From Jeotgalibacillus sp. ET6 (GTDB lineage Bacteria; Bacillota; Bacilli; Bacillales; Jeotgalibacillaceae), in contig NZ_JARUIU010000001.1 in NCBI RefSeq assembly GCF_029667115.1, forward strand, positions 496,001 through 560,000: a DNA stretch of 64,000 nucleotides, written 5' to 3'. Shown in pieces: positions 8,151-16,207 of the stretch. Position 1 is the stretch's first letter; each line of letters begins with the position of its first letter. A program made the position numbers and the translations under genes. The notes beneath the pieces were generated by a model. The model did not search any database. It saw only the letters and a program-made list of their open reading frames with translations, and was not told the DNA's origin.

Positions 8151-10862
8151 ATGGCAGATTACTCATCAAGAGAAGAAAAAAGAAAGGCTCAAAAAGCCTC
8201 TGCTAAAAATAAAAAGACAAAAAAGGGCAAGAAGTCGATCTTTAAGAGGATTTTATTGACTGTTTTCCTTATTGGTCTGGCGGGCTTGATTGGCGGAGGA
8301 GCTTTATTCGCCTACTACGCTGCTACAGCACCTGAGTTGAACGAAGAAGATTTTATTGATCCGGTTACTACAGAAATTCTGGATATGGACAAGAATGTAA
8401 TCGGCAGGATTGGTGCTGAGAATCGTGAACTTGTCGCTTATGATGACATTCCTCCTCTCGTGGAAAATGCAGTCCTTTCCATTGAGGATGTTCGATTTTA
8501 TGATCATATGGGTGTGGATGCCATTCGTCTGGCAGGAGCCGTACTAGCAAATATTACGGAAGGCTTTGGTGCTGAAGGAGCCAGTACACTTACCCAGCAG
8601 GTAATTAAACAGTCTGTTCTTACACCAGAAAAGTCTCTTGAAAGAAAAGCACAGGAAGCCTGGCTCGCATTTCAGCTGGAGCAGAAATACAGCAAAGAAG
8701 AAATTTTTGAGATGTACGTAAATAAAATCTATTACTCTGATCTTGTTTACGGGATAAGAACGGCTTCTGATTATTATTATAACGCCGAGCTGGATGAACT
8801 GGAGCTTCATCAGGCAGCATTGCTCGCAGGCATCCCTCAGCGGCCGAATGCTTATAATCCCTATACGAACCCGGATCTTGCAAAAGAAAGACGCGATATT
8901 GTTTTACGTCAAATGCATAACCACGGTAAAATCTCTGAAGAAGATATGCAGCAGGCTTTAAATGAAGATATTATGGATGGAATTGTTGAACGCACAGAAG
9001 ATGAAAGAAAAAAATTAGCTGGAACTGACTCCGGCAATGATGCGTTTATAGACGCAGTGATTGACGAAGTGGAAGCTGAAGGGGATTTTAATCCATTTGA
9101 GGATGGGCTGAAAATTTATACTACCCTTGACCCTGAAGCACAAAGTCAGGTGGAAAATGTATTAAACAACGATGTTATCAATTTTCCTGATGATATGAAT
9201 GGTGAACGTTCACAGGCTGGTATAACGGTCCTTGATACAAAAACCGGAGCAGTGCGTGCCATTGGAGGAGGAAGAAACTTCGGCCAGGAAGTTCAGCGGG
9301 GCTACAACTATGCTGTGGACAACGTTCAGGAAGTAGGATCGACAATTAAACCTCTTCTTGACTATGCGCCTGCTATTGAGCAGCTGGAATGGTCCACAGC
9401 TCAGATCATTGTAGACGAACCAACTACATTTAGTGAAGGTTATGAGCCCGGCAATTACGATGGTCAATTTTCCGGACCTATCACAATGAGAGAAGCTTTA
9501 TATGACTCAAGAAACATCACCGCAATTAAAGCTTATAACGAAGCTGGCCCGAAATTTGCTACTGACTTTTTAAGTAGTATGGGATTCAGCTTTGATCCAA
9601 ATTGTGGAGACGTGTTATGCGAGAGCGCCGCAATTGGCTCAGGTACCGGAACCAATACTTTGAATATGGCTGGCGCATACGCTGCTTTTGGCAACAATGG
9701 CGTATACAATGAGCCTCATTTAGTCACTTCAATAGAATTTAGGGACGGATCATCGATTGATCTTGAACCTGAATCGGATGTTGTTATGAAGGATTCTACG
9801 GCTTATATGATTACAGATATGCTTAAAGACGTTTTAGAGCCTTATGGAACCGGGCCGTTAGCAAAAGTACCCGGTCTTCCTCTTGCAGGTAAATCAGGGA
9901 CAACAAACTACCCTGAAAATACCCGTAATGAATATAATATCCCCCCTGAGGGATCACCGGATTCATGGTTTGCTGGATATTCAACTCAGTATACAACTGC
10001 TGTTTGGCTGGGATATCCTACAAACACGAATTATCTGCTGCCTCAGGAGCGTCAGGCATCACAGGAAATTTTTAAGGCTGTTATGCAGTCGGTTCACGAA
10101 GGCGTGGACACACCTGATTTTCCAAAGCCGGATACAGTTGTAGAAGTAGAAATTGAAAAAGGAACAAATCCGCCTCAGCTGGCGAGTGAATACACTCCTA
10201 ACAACCAAAAGACAACAGAGTTGTTTATACGCGGTACTGAACCTACTGCTGTATCAGAAGAATTCGTTGTTCCCGACCTGGAATCACCTGCAAACCTCCA
10301 GGCAGACTATGATGAAGAAGCTGGGACAATTCAGCTGAGCTGGAATCACTCACAAGATGAAGACGATGACCGTGCAGTGGAATTCGAAGTAAGCTACAGT
10401 ATTAATGGCGGGGAATCACAAATACTTACAACGACTGGAGACACAGCTCTCACAGTCCAGCAAGTAGAGCCTGGTTCGAGCTATACCTTTAGTGTAATAG
10501 CAATTGCAGACTCCCAGAGAAGCGGTGAAGCAACCGTCAGCATCGATATTGGCCAGCGTGAAGAAGATGAAGAAGAGCCTGAAGAAGAAATTGAAGAAGA
10601 ACCAGAGGATCAGGAAACTCCTCCAGAGGAAACAGAAGAAGAACAGCCTGAAGACTCAGGCGATGAAGAAAACAACGAAGAAAATCAAGATGAAGGAACT
10701 GAACAGGAAGATGGTCAAGAAAATGAAGAAGATGGTGTAACCGAAGAAGAACCTGGAGAAACGGATGAAGATACTCCGCCAGATGAGCAAACACCTGATG
10801 ATTCAGCCCAGGACGAAGAAGATCAATCTAATCAAAATAACACTGAAAATACACCTGAATAA
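8151..10862 (+). CDS. ponA: Class A penicillin-binding protein 1 (PBP1)
   Basis: 903-residue bifunctional peptidoglycan synthase. A basic cytoplasmic tail (1-32) precedes one membrane helix (about 33-58). The GT51 glycosyltransferase has its catalytic Glu in SIEDVRFYDH (E112) and GASTLTQQ (143-150). The transpeptidase has the SxxK serine in GSTIKPL (S397), SRN (453-455) and KSGT (581-584). A fibronectin type III-like domain covers about 715-800, and a roughly 100-residue tail is overwhelmingly Glu/Asp. B. subtilis PBP1 has a tail of different composition; the acidic tail fits a halotolerant lifestyle. The start at 8151 follows AAAGAGAGG. Confidence 0.96.
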   Translation: MADYSSREEKRKAQKASAKNKKTKKGKKSIFKRILLTVFLIGLAGLIGGGALFAYYAATAPELNEEDFIDPVTTEILDMDKNVIGRIGAENRELVAYDDIPPLVENAVLSIEDVRFYDHMGVDAIRLAGAVLANITEGFGAEGASTLTQQVIKQSVLTPEKSLERKAQEAWLAFQLEQKYSKEEIFEMYVNKIYYSDLVYGIRTASDYYYNAELDELELHQAALLAGIPQRPNAYNPYTNPDLAKERRDIVLRQMHNHGKISEEDMQQALNEDIMDGIVERTEDERKKLAGTDSGNDAFIDAVIDEVEAEGDFNPFEDGLKIYTTLDPEAQSQVENVLNNDVINFPDDMNGERSQAGITVLDTKTGAVRAIGGGRNFGQEVQRGYNYAVDNVQEVGSTIKPLLDYAPAIEQLEWSTAQIIVDEPTTFSEGYEPGNYDGQFSGPITMREALYDSRNITAIKAYNEAGPKFATDFLSSMGFSFDPNCGDVLCESAAIGSGTGTNTLNMAGAYAAFGNNGVYNEPHLVTSIEFRDGSSIDLEPESDVVMKDSTAYMITDMLKDVLEPYGTGPLAKVPGLPLAGKSGTTNYPENTRNEYNIPPEGSPDSWFAGYSTQYTTAVWLGYPTNTNYLLPQERQASQEIFKAVMQSVHEGVDTPDFPKPDTVVEVEIEKGTNPPQLASEYTPNNQKTTELFIRGTEPTAVSEEFVVPDLESPANLQADYDEEAGTIQLSWNHSQDEDDDRAVEFEVSYSINGGESQILTTTGDTALTVQQVEPGSSYTFSVIAIADSQRSGEATVSIDIGQREEDEEEPEEEIEEEPEDQETPPEETEEEQPEDSGDEENNEENQDEGTEQEDGQENEEDGVTEEEPGETDEDTPPDEQTPDDSAQDEEDQSNQNNTENTPE

Positions 10863-10870
10863 AGAAAAAA

Positions 10871-10898
10871 GCACGCAGCCGGGTTCCTGGCTGCGTGC
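10871..10898. terminator. Bidirectional terminator between ponA and ypoC
   Basis: GCACGCAGCC (10871-10880) pairs perfectly with GGCTGCGTGC (10889-10898), with a GGTTCCT-type loop. It is flanked by A residues on the left and T residues on the right, so it can stop ponA and ypoC transcription from both sides. Confidence 0.85.
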
Positions 10899-10930
10899 TT
10901 TTATTTAAAATGCATGGTCTTATTATTCTC

Positions 10931-11446
10931 TTACTTCTTTTTCTTAAGAGCGTTTATCGCTGAATGTTTCATGCTTTTCTTGTAGATTTCTAAGATTAAC
11001 TCATTTAATTGAATCCTGGCAAAATAAGAATCTGCATTATTAATTACGAAATTTAAGCGTTCGATTAAATTTAAGCATGTAATGTCAAGCTGCTGACTGG
11101 ATGTTTTCCAGCTGCTTACCTCTACCGGCTTCCCGTTTGACCAGTAAAGCATCATAAAGAAAAGGGAAAAGCCTTTGATCATATCCTGAAGGACAGCAGA
11201 GGATTTCGTCTCATATCCAGCTATGAGACTATCGTTTAATACGTCCCACTCAGCCTTCAATATCGGAAGCCAGTAATCAATTTCCTCCCAGGGAGGCCTC
11301 TGATTTTGCTGCTGAGACCTGAATTCCGGCTGGAAATAAGGCGTAAACAGTTCTCCCTTCGGCATTAAATCAGGCAGCTCTATCTCATCTTCCTTAAAAA
11401 ATAAATCATTTTTATATCTCTCAGGCAATTTAAATCTATTGTTCAC
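10931..11446 (-). CDS. ypoC: YpoC family protein
   Basis: 171 residues, matching B. subtilis YpoC in length and position between nth and ponA. The start is RFKLPERYKND, and the central part carries YWLPILKAEWD and FMMLYWSNGKPV. No catalytic motif is visible; the protein looks helical and soluble, and its function is unknown. The GTG start at 11446 overlaps the nth stop region by 11 nt, implying coupling with nth and probably dnaD. The C-terminus ends in several lysines. Confidence 0.88.
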   Translation of the reverse strand: MNNRFKLPERYKNDLFFKEDEIELPDLMPKGELFTPYFQPEFRSQQQNQRPPWEEIDYWLPILKAEWDVLNDSLIAGYETKSSAVLQDMIKGFSLFFMMLYWSNGKPVEVSSWKTSSQQLDITCLNLIERLNFVINNADSYFARIQLNELILEIYKKSMKHSAINALKKKK

Positions 11447-12098
11447 TTGTTATTTTCCCCTTCATACGCTTTTTCCCTTCTCTGCAGAGGGATAAAAGCG
11501 GACATTGATCGCATTTGGGAGATTGCGCTTTGCAGTGATATCTGCCAAAAAAGATCAGACGGTGGTGTGTGGCAGACCACTCATTTTCAGGAATTTTTCT
11601 CATCAATGTATTTTCAACTTCCGTCACAGAGTCTTTCCATCTGCAAATTCCGAGCCTTTTAGACACTCTTTCCACATGGGTATCCACTGCAATAGCCGGT
11701 TTGCCGAAGGCAACAGAAACTACCACATTCGCTGTTTTTCTTCCTACTCCAGGAAGCGTAACCAGTTCAGCATGATCAGATGGAATTTGTCCATTATAAT
11801 GTTCAAGAAGCCGTTGACATAAGTTTCGAATATGTTTCGCCTTGTTTCTGTAAAGTCCTATTGAGCGAATATCCTGCTCCAGTTCTTCCAGTGGAACAGC
11901 CAGATAGTCCTCAGGCGTTTTGTATTTTTTAAATAAATTAAGCGTTACTTTGTTTACCAGAGCATCTGTACACTGTGCCGACAATAATACAGCAATAGTT
12001 AATTCAAACGCATTTTCGTGTCTGAGTTCACAATGAGCATCCGGAAACAACTTCTCCATTTCATTCAGACAATAGCTTATGCTAGCCTTCGTGAGCAT
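11436..12098 (-). CDS. nth: Endonuclease III
   Basis: 220-residue base-excision glycosylase/AP lyase acting on oxidised pyrimidines. The helix-hairpin-helix is LPGVGRKTANVVV (about 114-126) with the catalytic Lys; VDTHVERVSKRLG (about 138-150) holds the catalytic Asp. The C-terminal [4Fe-4S] cysteines follow the C-x6-C-x2-C-x5-C spacing in CKAQSPKCDQCPLLSLC. The ATG is preceded by GGAGGTAGG. It lies in the conserved dnaD-nth-ypoC order. Confidence 0.97.
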   Translation of the reverse strand: MLTKASISYCLNEMEKLFPDAHCELRHENAFELTIAVLLSAQCTDALVNKVTLNLFKKYKTPEDYLAVPLEELEQDIRSIGLYRNKAKHIRNLCQRLLEHYNGQIPSDHAELVTLPGVGRKTANVVVSVAFGKPAIAVDTHVERVSKRLGICRWKDSVTEVENTLMRKIPENEWSATHHRLIFFGRYHCKAQSPKCDQCPLLSLCREGKKRMKGKITSEQ

Positions 12099-12113
12099 AT
12101 CCTACCTCCATCA

Positions 12114-12812
12114 TTACTTTTCGAGCCAATTATAAAACGGTACTTTTTTTGTTGGTTCTCCCTCATGAACAGGCTCATGTTTTTTAGGCTGGCGAAATTT
12201 TTCACTTTGTTTTCTGGCTTGCTCAACCGTTTCAATCCCCTGTTTCTTCCATTCAAATAAGATCCGGTCAATATAACGGAAATTTAACTTATTTGAAATA
12301 ACCGCTTCCCGAAGAGCTGCTTTTATAAGACTTGTTGATTGATGATCTTTATCAATCCACATAGCAAGTGTTTCACATTCAAGCGGAGACAGCGGTCTGC
12401 CAAACTCCTGTTCAAACAAAGTATATAGATCCGTTTGTGATTGCATTGTCGTTTCTATTTTTTCTCTTTGATTTTCCTTTTCAAGCTTATTCATTAGTGT
12501 ATTCCATAAAGGCATTAATGAATAACTTTCTTCTCTCACATCCTGAACAGACGATTCACTGATTTCAAGAAGTCCTTTTTTGAGGAGACCCTGGATTGTA
12601 AAAAAACACTCGGGTGAAGACAGGGTCATACGCTCTGCAAGCTCGTCAGGAGTGGGAAAGGATTGCCCTTTTTCAATAAAAGAATGAATGTGGAGCAAAA
12701 GCATGCATTCTTCTTCATTAATTCCAAGTGAGCTGTATTGCTTTAAAAGAATGGAAGGAATTGAAATATTTCCATCCTGTATCCATTGCTGCCAAGAACT
12801 TAAATGGCTCAC
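12114..12812 (-). CDS. dnaD: Primosomal replication protein DnaD
   Basis: 232 residues. DnaD helps DnaA and DnaB open the origin and load helicase at oriC and at stalled forks. The N-terminal winged helix (about 1-95, IPSILLKQYSSLGINEEECMLL split across two helices) and the C-terminal DnaD domain (about 125-200, FEQEFGRPLSPLE and YIDRILFEWKKQGI) are both present, followed by a basic tail. It begins with GTG after AAAGGAGGG. asnS lies upstream but is separated by a terminator hairpin. Confidence 0.95.
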   Translation of the reverse strand: MSHLSSWQQWIQDGNISIPSILLKQYSSLGINEEECMLLLHIHSFIEKGQSFPTPDELAERMTLSSPECFFTIQGLLKKGLLEISESSVQDVREESYSLMPLWNTLMNKLEKENQREKIETTMQSQTDLYTLFEQEFGRPLSPLECETLAMWIDKDHQSTSLIKAALREAVISNKLNFRYIDRILFEWKKQGIETVEQARKQSEKFRQPKKHEPVHEGEPTKKVPFYNWLEK

Positions 12813-12834
12813 AGCAAGCCCTCCTTTCTGGTAA

Positions 12835-12870
12835 AAAATGACCGAACCGCTATGTAAAAGCGCGTTCGGT
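12835..12870 (-). terminator. Terminator between asnS and dnaD
   Basis: ACCGAACGCGC pairs with GCGGTTCGGT across 12841-12870 on the minus strand and is followed by CATTTTTT. It lies 11 nt after the asnS stop, so dnaD expression must rely on read-through or on a promoter not identified here. Confidence 0.7.
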
Positions 12871-12881
12871 CTACCTTGCTT

Positions 12882-14174
12882 TTATGGATAAAGACGGTTT
12901 AGCAGTCTAGGGAATGGGATTGATTCTCTTACATGCTCCACTCCGCTGATCCATGCAACAGTTCGTTCCAGTCCTAATCCAAACCCTGAATGAGGAACTG
13001 AACCATATTGTCTTAGCTCTGTGTACCATTTATAGGCCTCAGGATCGAGCTGGTGCTCATCAAGACGCGTTTTAAGCAGTTCAAGATCATGTATACGCTC
13101 AGATCCTCCAATAATTTCTCCGTAGCCTTCTGGTGCAATCAAGTCAGCGCACAGGACTACATCTTCTCTCTGTGGATCAGGCTGCATGTAAAATGGCTTA
13201 ATCGCAGTAGGATAATGTGTAATGAAAACCGGTTTTTCGTAGCTTTCTGCTATTGCCGTTTCATGCGGTGCTCCCAGATCATCGCCCCATGCAATATCCG
13301 TGAAACCTTTTTCATGAAGAAACTTAATTGCATCATCATAATGCACTCTAGGGAAAGGCGCCTGAATTGCTTCAAGCTTGCTTGTATCTCTTCCCAGCCG
13401 AGTCAGTTCCAATTTGCAGTTTTTAAGCACAGATTGAATGATAAAAGAAACGTATTCTTCCTGAACAACAAGATTATCATCAAATTCGTAGAAGGCCATC
13501 TCAGGCTCAATCATCCAGAATTCAATTAAATGACGGCGTGTTTTTGACTTTTCAGCTCTAAATGTCGGGCCGAACGAAAACACTTTTCCAAGGGCCATCG
13601 CAGCTGCTTCCATGTACAGCTGTCCGCTTTGAGAAAGATAGGCATCTTCGTCAAAATATTTTGTATGAAACAATTCAGATGTTCCTTCCGGAGCGCTTCC
13701 GGTCAAAATAGGCGGATCGACTTTTACAAAGCCATTCGTATTAAAAAACTCATAGGTGGCTCTAATAATCTCGTTTCTGATTTTCATAACGGCATGCTGC
13801 CGGTTTGATCGGAGCCATAAATGGCGGTGATCCATCAGAAATTCCGTGCCATGTTCTTTAGGAGTGATCGGGTAATCCACCGATTCGCTTATAACTGACA
13901 GGTCCTGTACTTCTAGTTCAAAACCGAACGGCGAACGTTCATCTTCCTTTACTACTCCTGTTACATAAACGGATGATTCCTGAGTCATCCCTTTTGCTTT
14001 TTGAAAAATTTCTTCGCCAACTTCACTTTTTACAACAACACCTTGAATAAATCCTGAACCGTCCCGCAATTGCAGGAAAGCAATTTTACCACTTGAACGT
14101 TTATTTCCAAGCCATGCTCCGATGGTCACTTGCTGTCCAACGTGCTGACCTACCTGACTGATAGTTGTTTTCAC
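12882..14174 (-). CDS. asnS: Asparaginyl-tRNA synthetase
   Basis: 430-residue class IIb synthetase that charges tRNA-Asn. The N-terminal OB-fold anticodon-binding domain is at 1-105 ([18 protein letters not shown]). The catalytic core has motif 2 around [16 protein letters not shown] and motif 3 in [12 protein letters not shown] near the end. The start is GTG at 14174, fixed by a GGAGGG ribosome site and by family alignment; the upstream in-frame ATG would add 15 unrelated residues. It follows aspB in the operon, which links Asp supply to Asn charging. No T-box leader is visible in the 87-nt gap. Confidence 0.97.
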   Translation of the reverse strand: MKTTISQVGQHVGQQVTIGAWLGNKRSSGKIAFLQLRDGSGFIQGVVVKSEVGEEIFQKAKGMTQESSVYVTGVVKEDERSPFGFELEVQDLSVISESVDYPITPKEHGTEFLMDHRHLWLRSNRQHAVMKIRNEIIRATYEFFNTNGFVKVDPPILTGSAPEGTSELFHTKYFDEDAYLSQSGQLYMEAAAMALGKVFSFGPTFRAEKSKTRRHLIEFWMIEPEMAFYEFDDNLVVQEEYVSFIIQSVLKNCKLELTRLGRDTSKLEAIQAPFPRVHYDDAIKFLHEKGFTDIAWGDDLGAPHETAIAESYEKPVFITHYPTAIKPFYMQPDPQREDVVLCADLIAPEGYGEIIGGSERIHDLELLKTRLDEHQLDPEAYKWYTELRQYGSVPHSGFGLGLERTVAWISGVEHVRESIPFPRLLNRLYP

Positions 14175-14261
14175 TATTTTCCCTCCAAAAAAACCGCTGC
14201 ATTCATTTTTCGTTACCATAAATTGATACGCACATAATTATACCGTTGATTTAGTTGAGAT

Positions 14262-15461
14262 TCAATTCCCCGACTGAGATTGCTCGTTCACATAAACATG
14301 AATCCGTCTTATTGCTTCTTCTAGAGAAGAAAGATCAGTGGCATATGACAATCGGATATTATCGTCTGCTCCAAAGCCTGAACCCGGAATTACAGCAACA
14401 TTGGCTTTCTCAAGAAGATCAGCCACAAATTCATCCACTGTTTCAAATCCGCATGCAAGGGCTGCCTCTTTAACATTAGGAAAAAGGTAGAAAGCCCCCT
14501 GCGGCTTAATGCATCTGAAACCTGGAATATCCTGCAATGAAGAAAAAACTTTATTTAACCGGTTTTCAAATGCTTTCCTCATTTCTTCCACTGGTTCCTG
14601 CGTCCCCTGATAAGCAGCAAGCGCTCCAAATTGGGCAGTAGTTGTTGGATTTGAAGTGGAATGACTGGCTAAATTGGTCATAGCTTTTATTATGGATTCT
14701 TCTCCGGCCGCATACCCTATTCTCCACCCCGTCATAGAGTGGGATTTTGAGACACCGTTAACAATGATGGATTGCTGTTTGAATGTTTCTGAGATCGAAG
14801 CGACCGAAACGTGTCTCTGTCCTTCATACGTTAACTTTTCATAAATTTCATCTGAGATTATTAAAATATTTTGATCTGCGCAAACCTCAGCAATTGCTTC
14901 TAGCTCTGATTTAGAATAAATCATACCGGTTGGGTTGCTTGGAGAATTAATAATAATCGCTTTCGTTTTATCAGAAATTGCTGAACTAAGCTGATCTGGT
15001 GTGATTTTGTACTGGTTCTCTTCTTTTCCTTCGATATACACTGGTCTGCCATCTGCAAGTTTAACTTGTTCAGGATAGCTTACCCAGTAAGGCGTCGGAA
15101 TGATGACTTCATCATCCGGGTTTAAAATAGCCTGAAGAAGGCAGTAAAGTACATGTTTAGCTCCGCTTCCTACAAAAACTTCAGCAGGAGAATAAGTGAT
15201 GTGCTGATCACGTGTAAATTTATCAATAATTGCTTTTTTTAATTCTGCCATCCCTGCAGCGGGTGTATATTTCGTTTGACCGGCTTTCATCGACTCATAA
15301 GCTGCTTCAATAATATGATCAGGAGTATTGTAATCAGGCTCACCTGCACCTAAGCCAATTACATCTTTGCCTTCAGCTTTTAATTCCTTTGCTTTTGCCG
15401 TAATCGCCAGGGTTGTGGATGGCGTTAAGGCTTTTACTCTGTCTGCCAGTATATTTTTCAT
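14262..15461 (-). CDS. aspB: Aspartate aminotransferase
   Basis: 399-residue fold-type I PLP enzyme converting oxaloacetate and glutamate to aspartate. Visible marks: VIGLGAGEPDYNTPDH near residue 35, IINSPSNPTGMIYS, ISDEIYEKLTY, and NGVSKSHSMTGWRIGY with the Schiff-base Lys. The ATG at 15461 has an AAGGAGTG ribosome site; a longer in-frame start lies inside the tseB 3' end and has none. Aspartate feeds PanD (beta-alanine), DapB (lysine/DAP) and AsnS, all encoded nearby. Confidence 0.96.
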   Translation of the reverse strand: MKNILADRVKALTPSTTLAITAKAKELKAEGKDVIGLGAGEPDYNTPDHIIEAAYESMKAGQTKYTPAAGMAELKKAIIDKFTRDQHITYSPAEVFVGSGAKHVLYCLLQAILNPDDEVIIPTPYWVSYPEQVKLADGRPVYIEGKEENQYKITPDQLSSAISDKTKAIIINSPSNPTGMIYSKSELEAIAEVCADQNILIISDEIYEKLTYEGQRHVSVASISETFKQQSIIVNGVSKSHSMTGWRIGYAAGEESIIKAMTNLASHSTSNPTTTAQFGALAAYQGTQEPVEEMRKAFENRLNKVFSSLQDIPGFRCIKPQGAFYLFPNVKEAALACGFETVDEFVADLLEKANVAVIPGSGFGADDNIRLSYATDLSSLEEAIRRIHVYVNEQSQSGN

Positions 15462-15475
15462 ATCCGTTTCACTCC

Positions 15476-15955
15476 TTAAAGGTTCCGTATCGTCCTCCAC
15501 CATTCACCGCTGTCAAACAGTACATAGTAGTAATTTAACGTTTCTTCTTCATCCTGATAAATAATTTCCCATACGGGTCCTTCTGATTCAAGTCCGAGTT
15601 TTGACGACAAAATTTTTGAAGGAGCATCTTCTTCATTGAGCATGGCGATTGCTTCATCCTCAGAAATTCCTTCGTTCATCTGCCTTGTTACAATTTCTTC
15701 TTCATTATCTTCAGGTACGAATACGATCGTTTTTTCCTGGTTTTCATTTGTACCCACAAAAACAGTATATGTCTTCGTGCTGTTGTACTGATAGGACTCT
15801 TCAATTGAACTGAGCTGCAGCCCGTCACCCGCCCTTGCCTCTGCTTGATCGATTGAATCTTTCAGCGGCCCTCTGGCAACACTATAGACCGTAATAGAAA
15901 ACGCAAGAATGATCAGGATCAGCCCTGCAGGGACCAAAACCATCCATTTTTTCAT
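15476..15955 (-). CDS. tseB: Cell wall elongation factor TseB (YpmB)
   Basis: 159 residues: an N-terminal membrane anchor (about 4-27, MVLVPAGLILIILAFSITVY) and an extracellular part made of two small PepSY-like (DUF5590) domains, ending LFDSGEWWRTIRNL. In B. subtilis this protein supports the elongasome transpeptidase PBP2A. It lies between ypmA and aspB, as in B. subtilis, 14 nt from aspB. Family assignment is firm; function comes from the homologue. Confidence 0.88.
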   Translation of the reverse strand: MKKWMVLVPAGLILIILAFSITVYSVARGPLKDSIDQAEARAGDGLQLSSIEESYQYNSTKTYTVFVGTNENQEKTIVFVPEDNEEEIVTRQMNEGISEDEAIAMLNEEDAPSKILSSKLGLESEGPVWEIIYQDEEETLNYYYVLFDSGEWWRTIRNL

Positions 15956-15967
15956 CTAATCCCTCTT

Positions 15968-16138
15968 TTATGTACGATAAATTGTAAAAACAGCTTTTTC
16001 TTCATTTTCTTTGTCTAATGCTAAACCAAACATTAAGTCTCTGTCTTTCAACGTACGGTTTAATGAATCAACAACCTTGTATAGATCAGGGGTTTTTTGA
16101 ATCGTAACAGTGGACAGTACTTCAATTTTACTTTCCAT
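15968..16138 (-). CDS. ypmA: Small conserved protein YpmA
   Basis: 56 residues, opening MESKIEVLSTVTIQKTPDLY and ending VFTIYRT. Length and position match B. subtilis YpmA (DUF4264). It forms a compact beta-alpha-beta-like pattern with no membrane segment or catalytic motif, and its function is unknown. The ATG at 16138 is followed after 12 nt by tseB, so ypmA-tseB-aspB-asnS look like one operon driven by the promoter just upstream. Confidence 0.85.
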   Translation of the reverse strand: MESKIEVLSTVTIQKTPDLYKVVDSLNRTLKDRDLMFGLALDKENEEKAVFTIYRT

Positions 16139-16176
16139 ATGAATCGCTCACTTTCAAAGGTTGGATTTCTGTACTT

Positions 16177-16185
16177 AGTATAACA
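16177..16185 (-). promoter_or_regulatory. Extended -10 promoter of ypmA-tseB-aspB-asnS
   Basis: TGTTATACT on the minus strand (TG, one base, TATACT) in the 69-nt gap between dinG and ypmA. There is no good -35. The start would be about 31 nt upstream of the ypmA ATG. Confidence 0.5.
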
Positions 16186-16207
16186 GTTTTCGACGAATTT
16201 TTATCTT

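Noticed and set aside
10540-10800. GAA-rich tract in ponA as a repeat array
   Set aside because: The repetition follows from Glu-rich coding sequence in frame with ponA; units are irregular and no spacer structure like a CRISPR is present.
14175-14261. T-box leader before asnS
   Set aside because: The gap is only 87 nt and lacks the T-box sequence and specifier stem; asnS appears to be cotranscribed with aspB.
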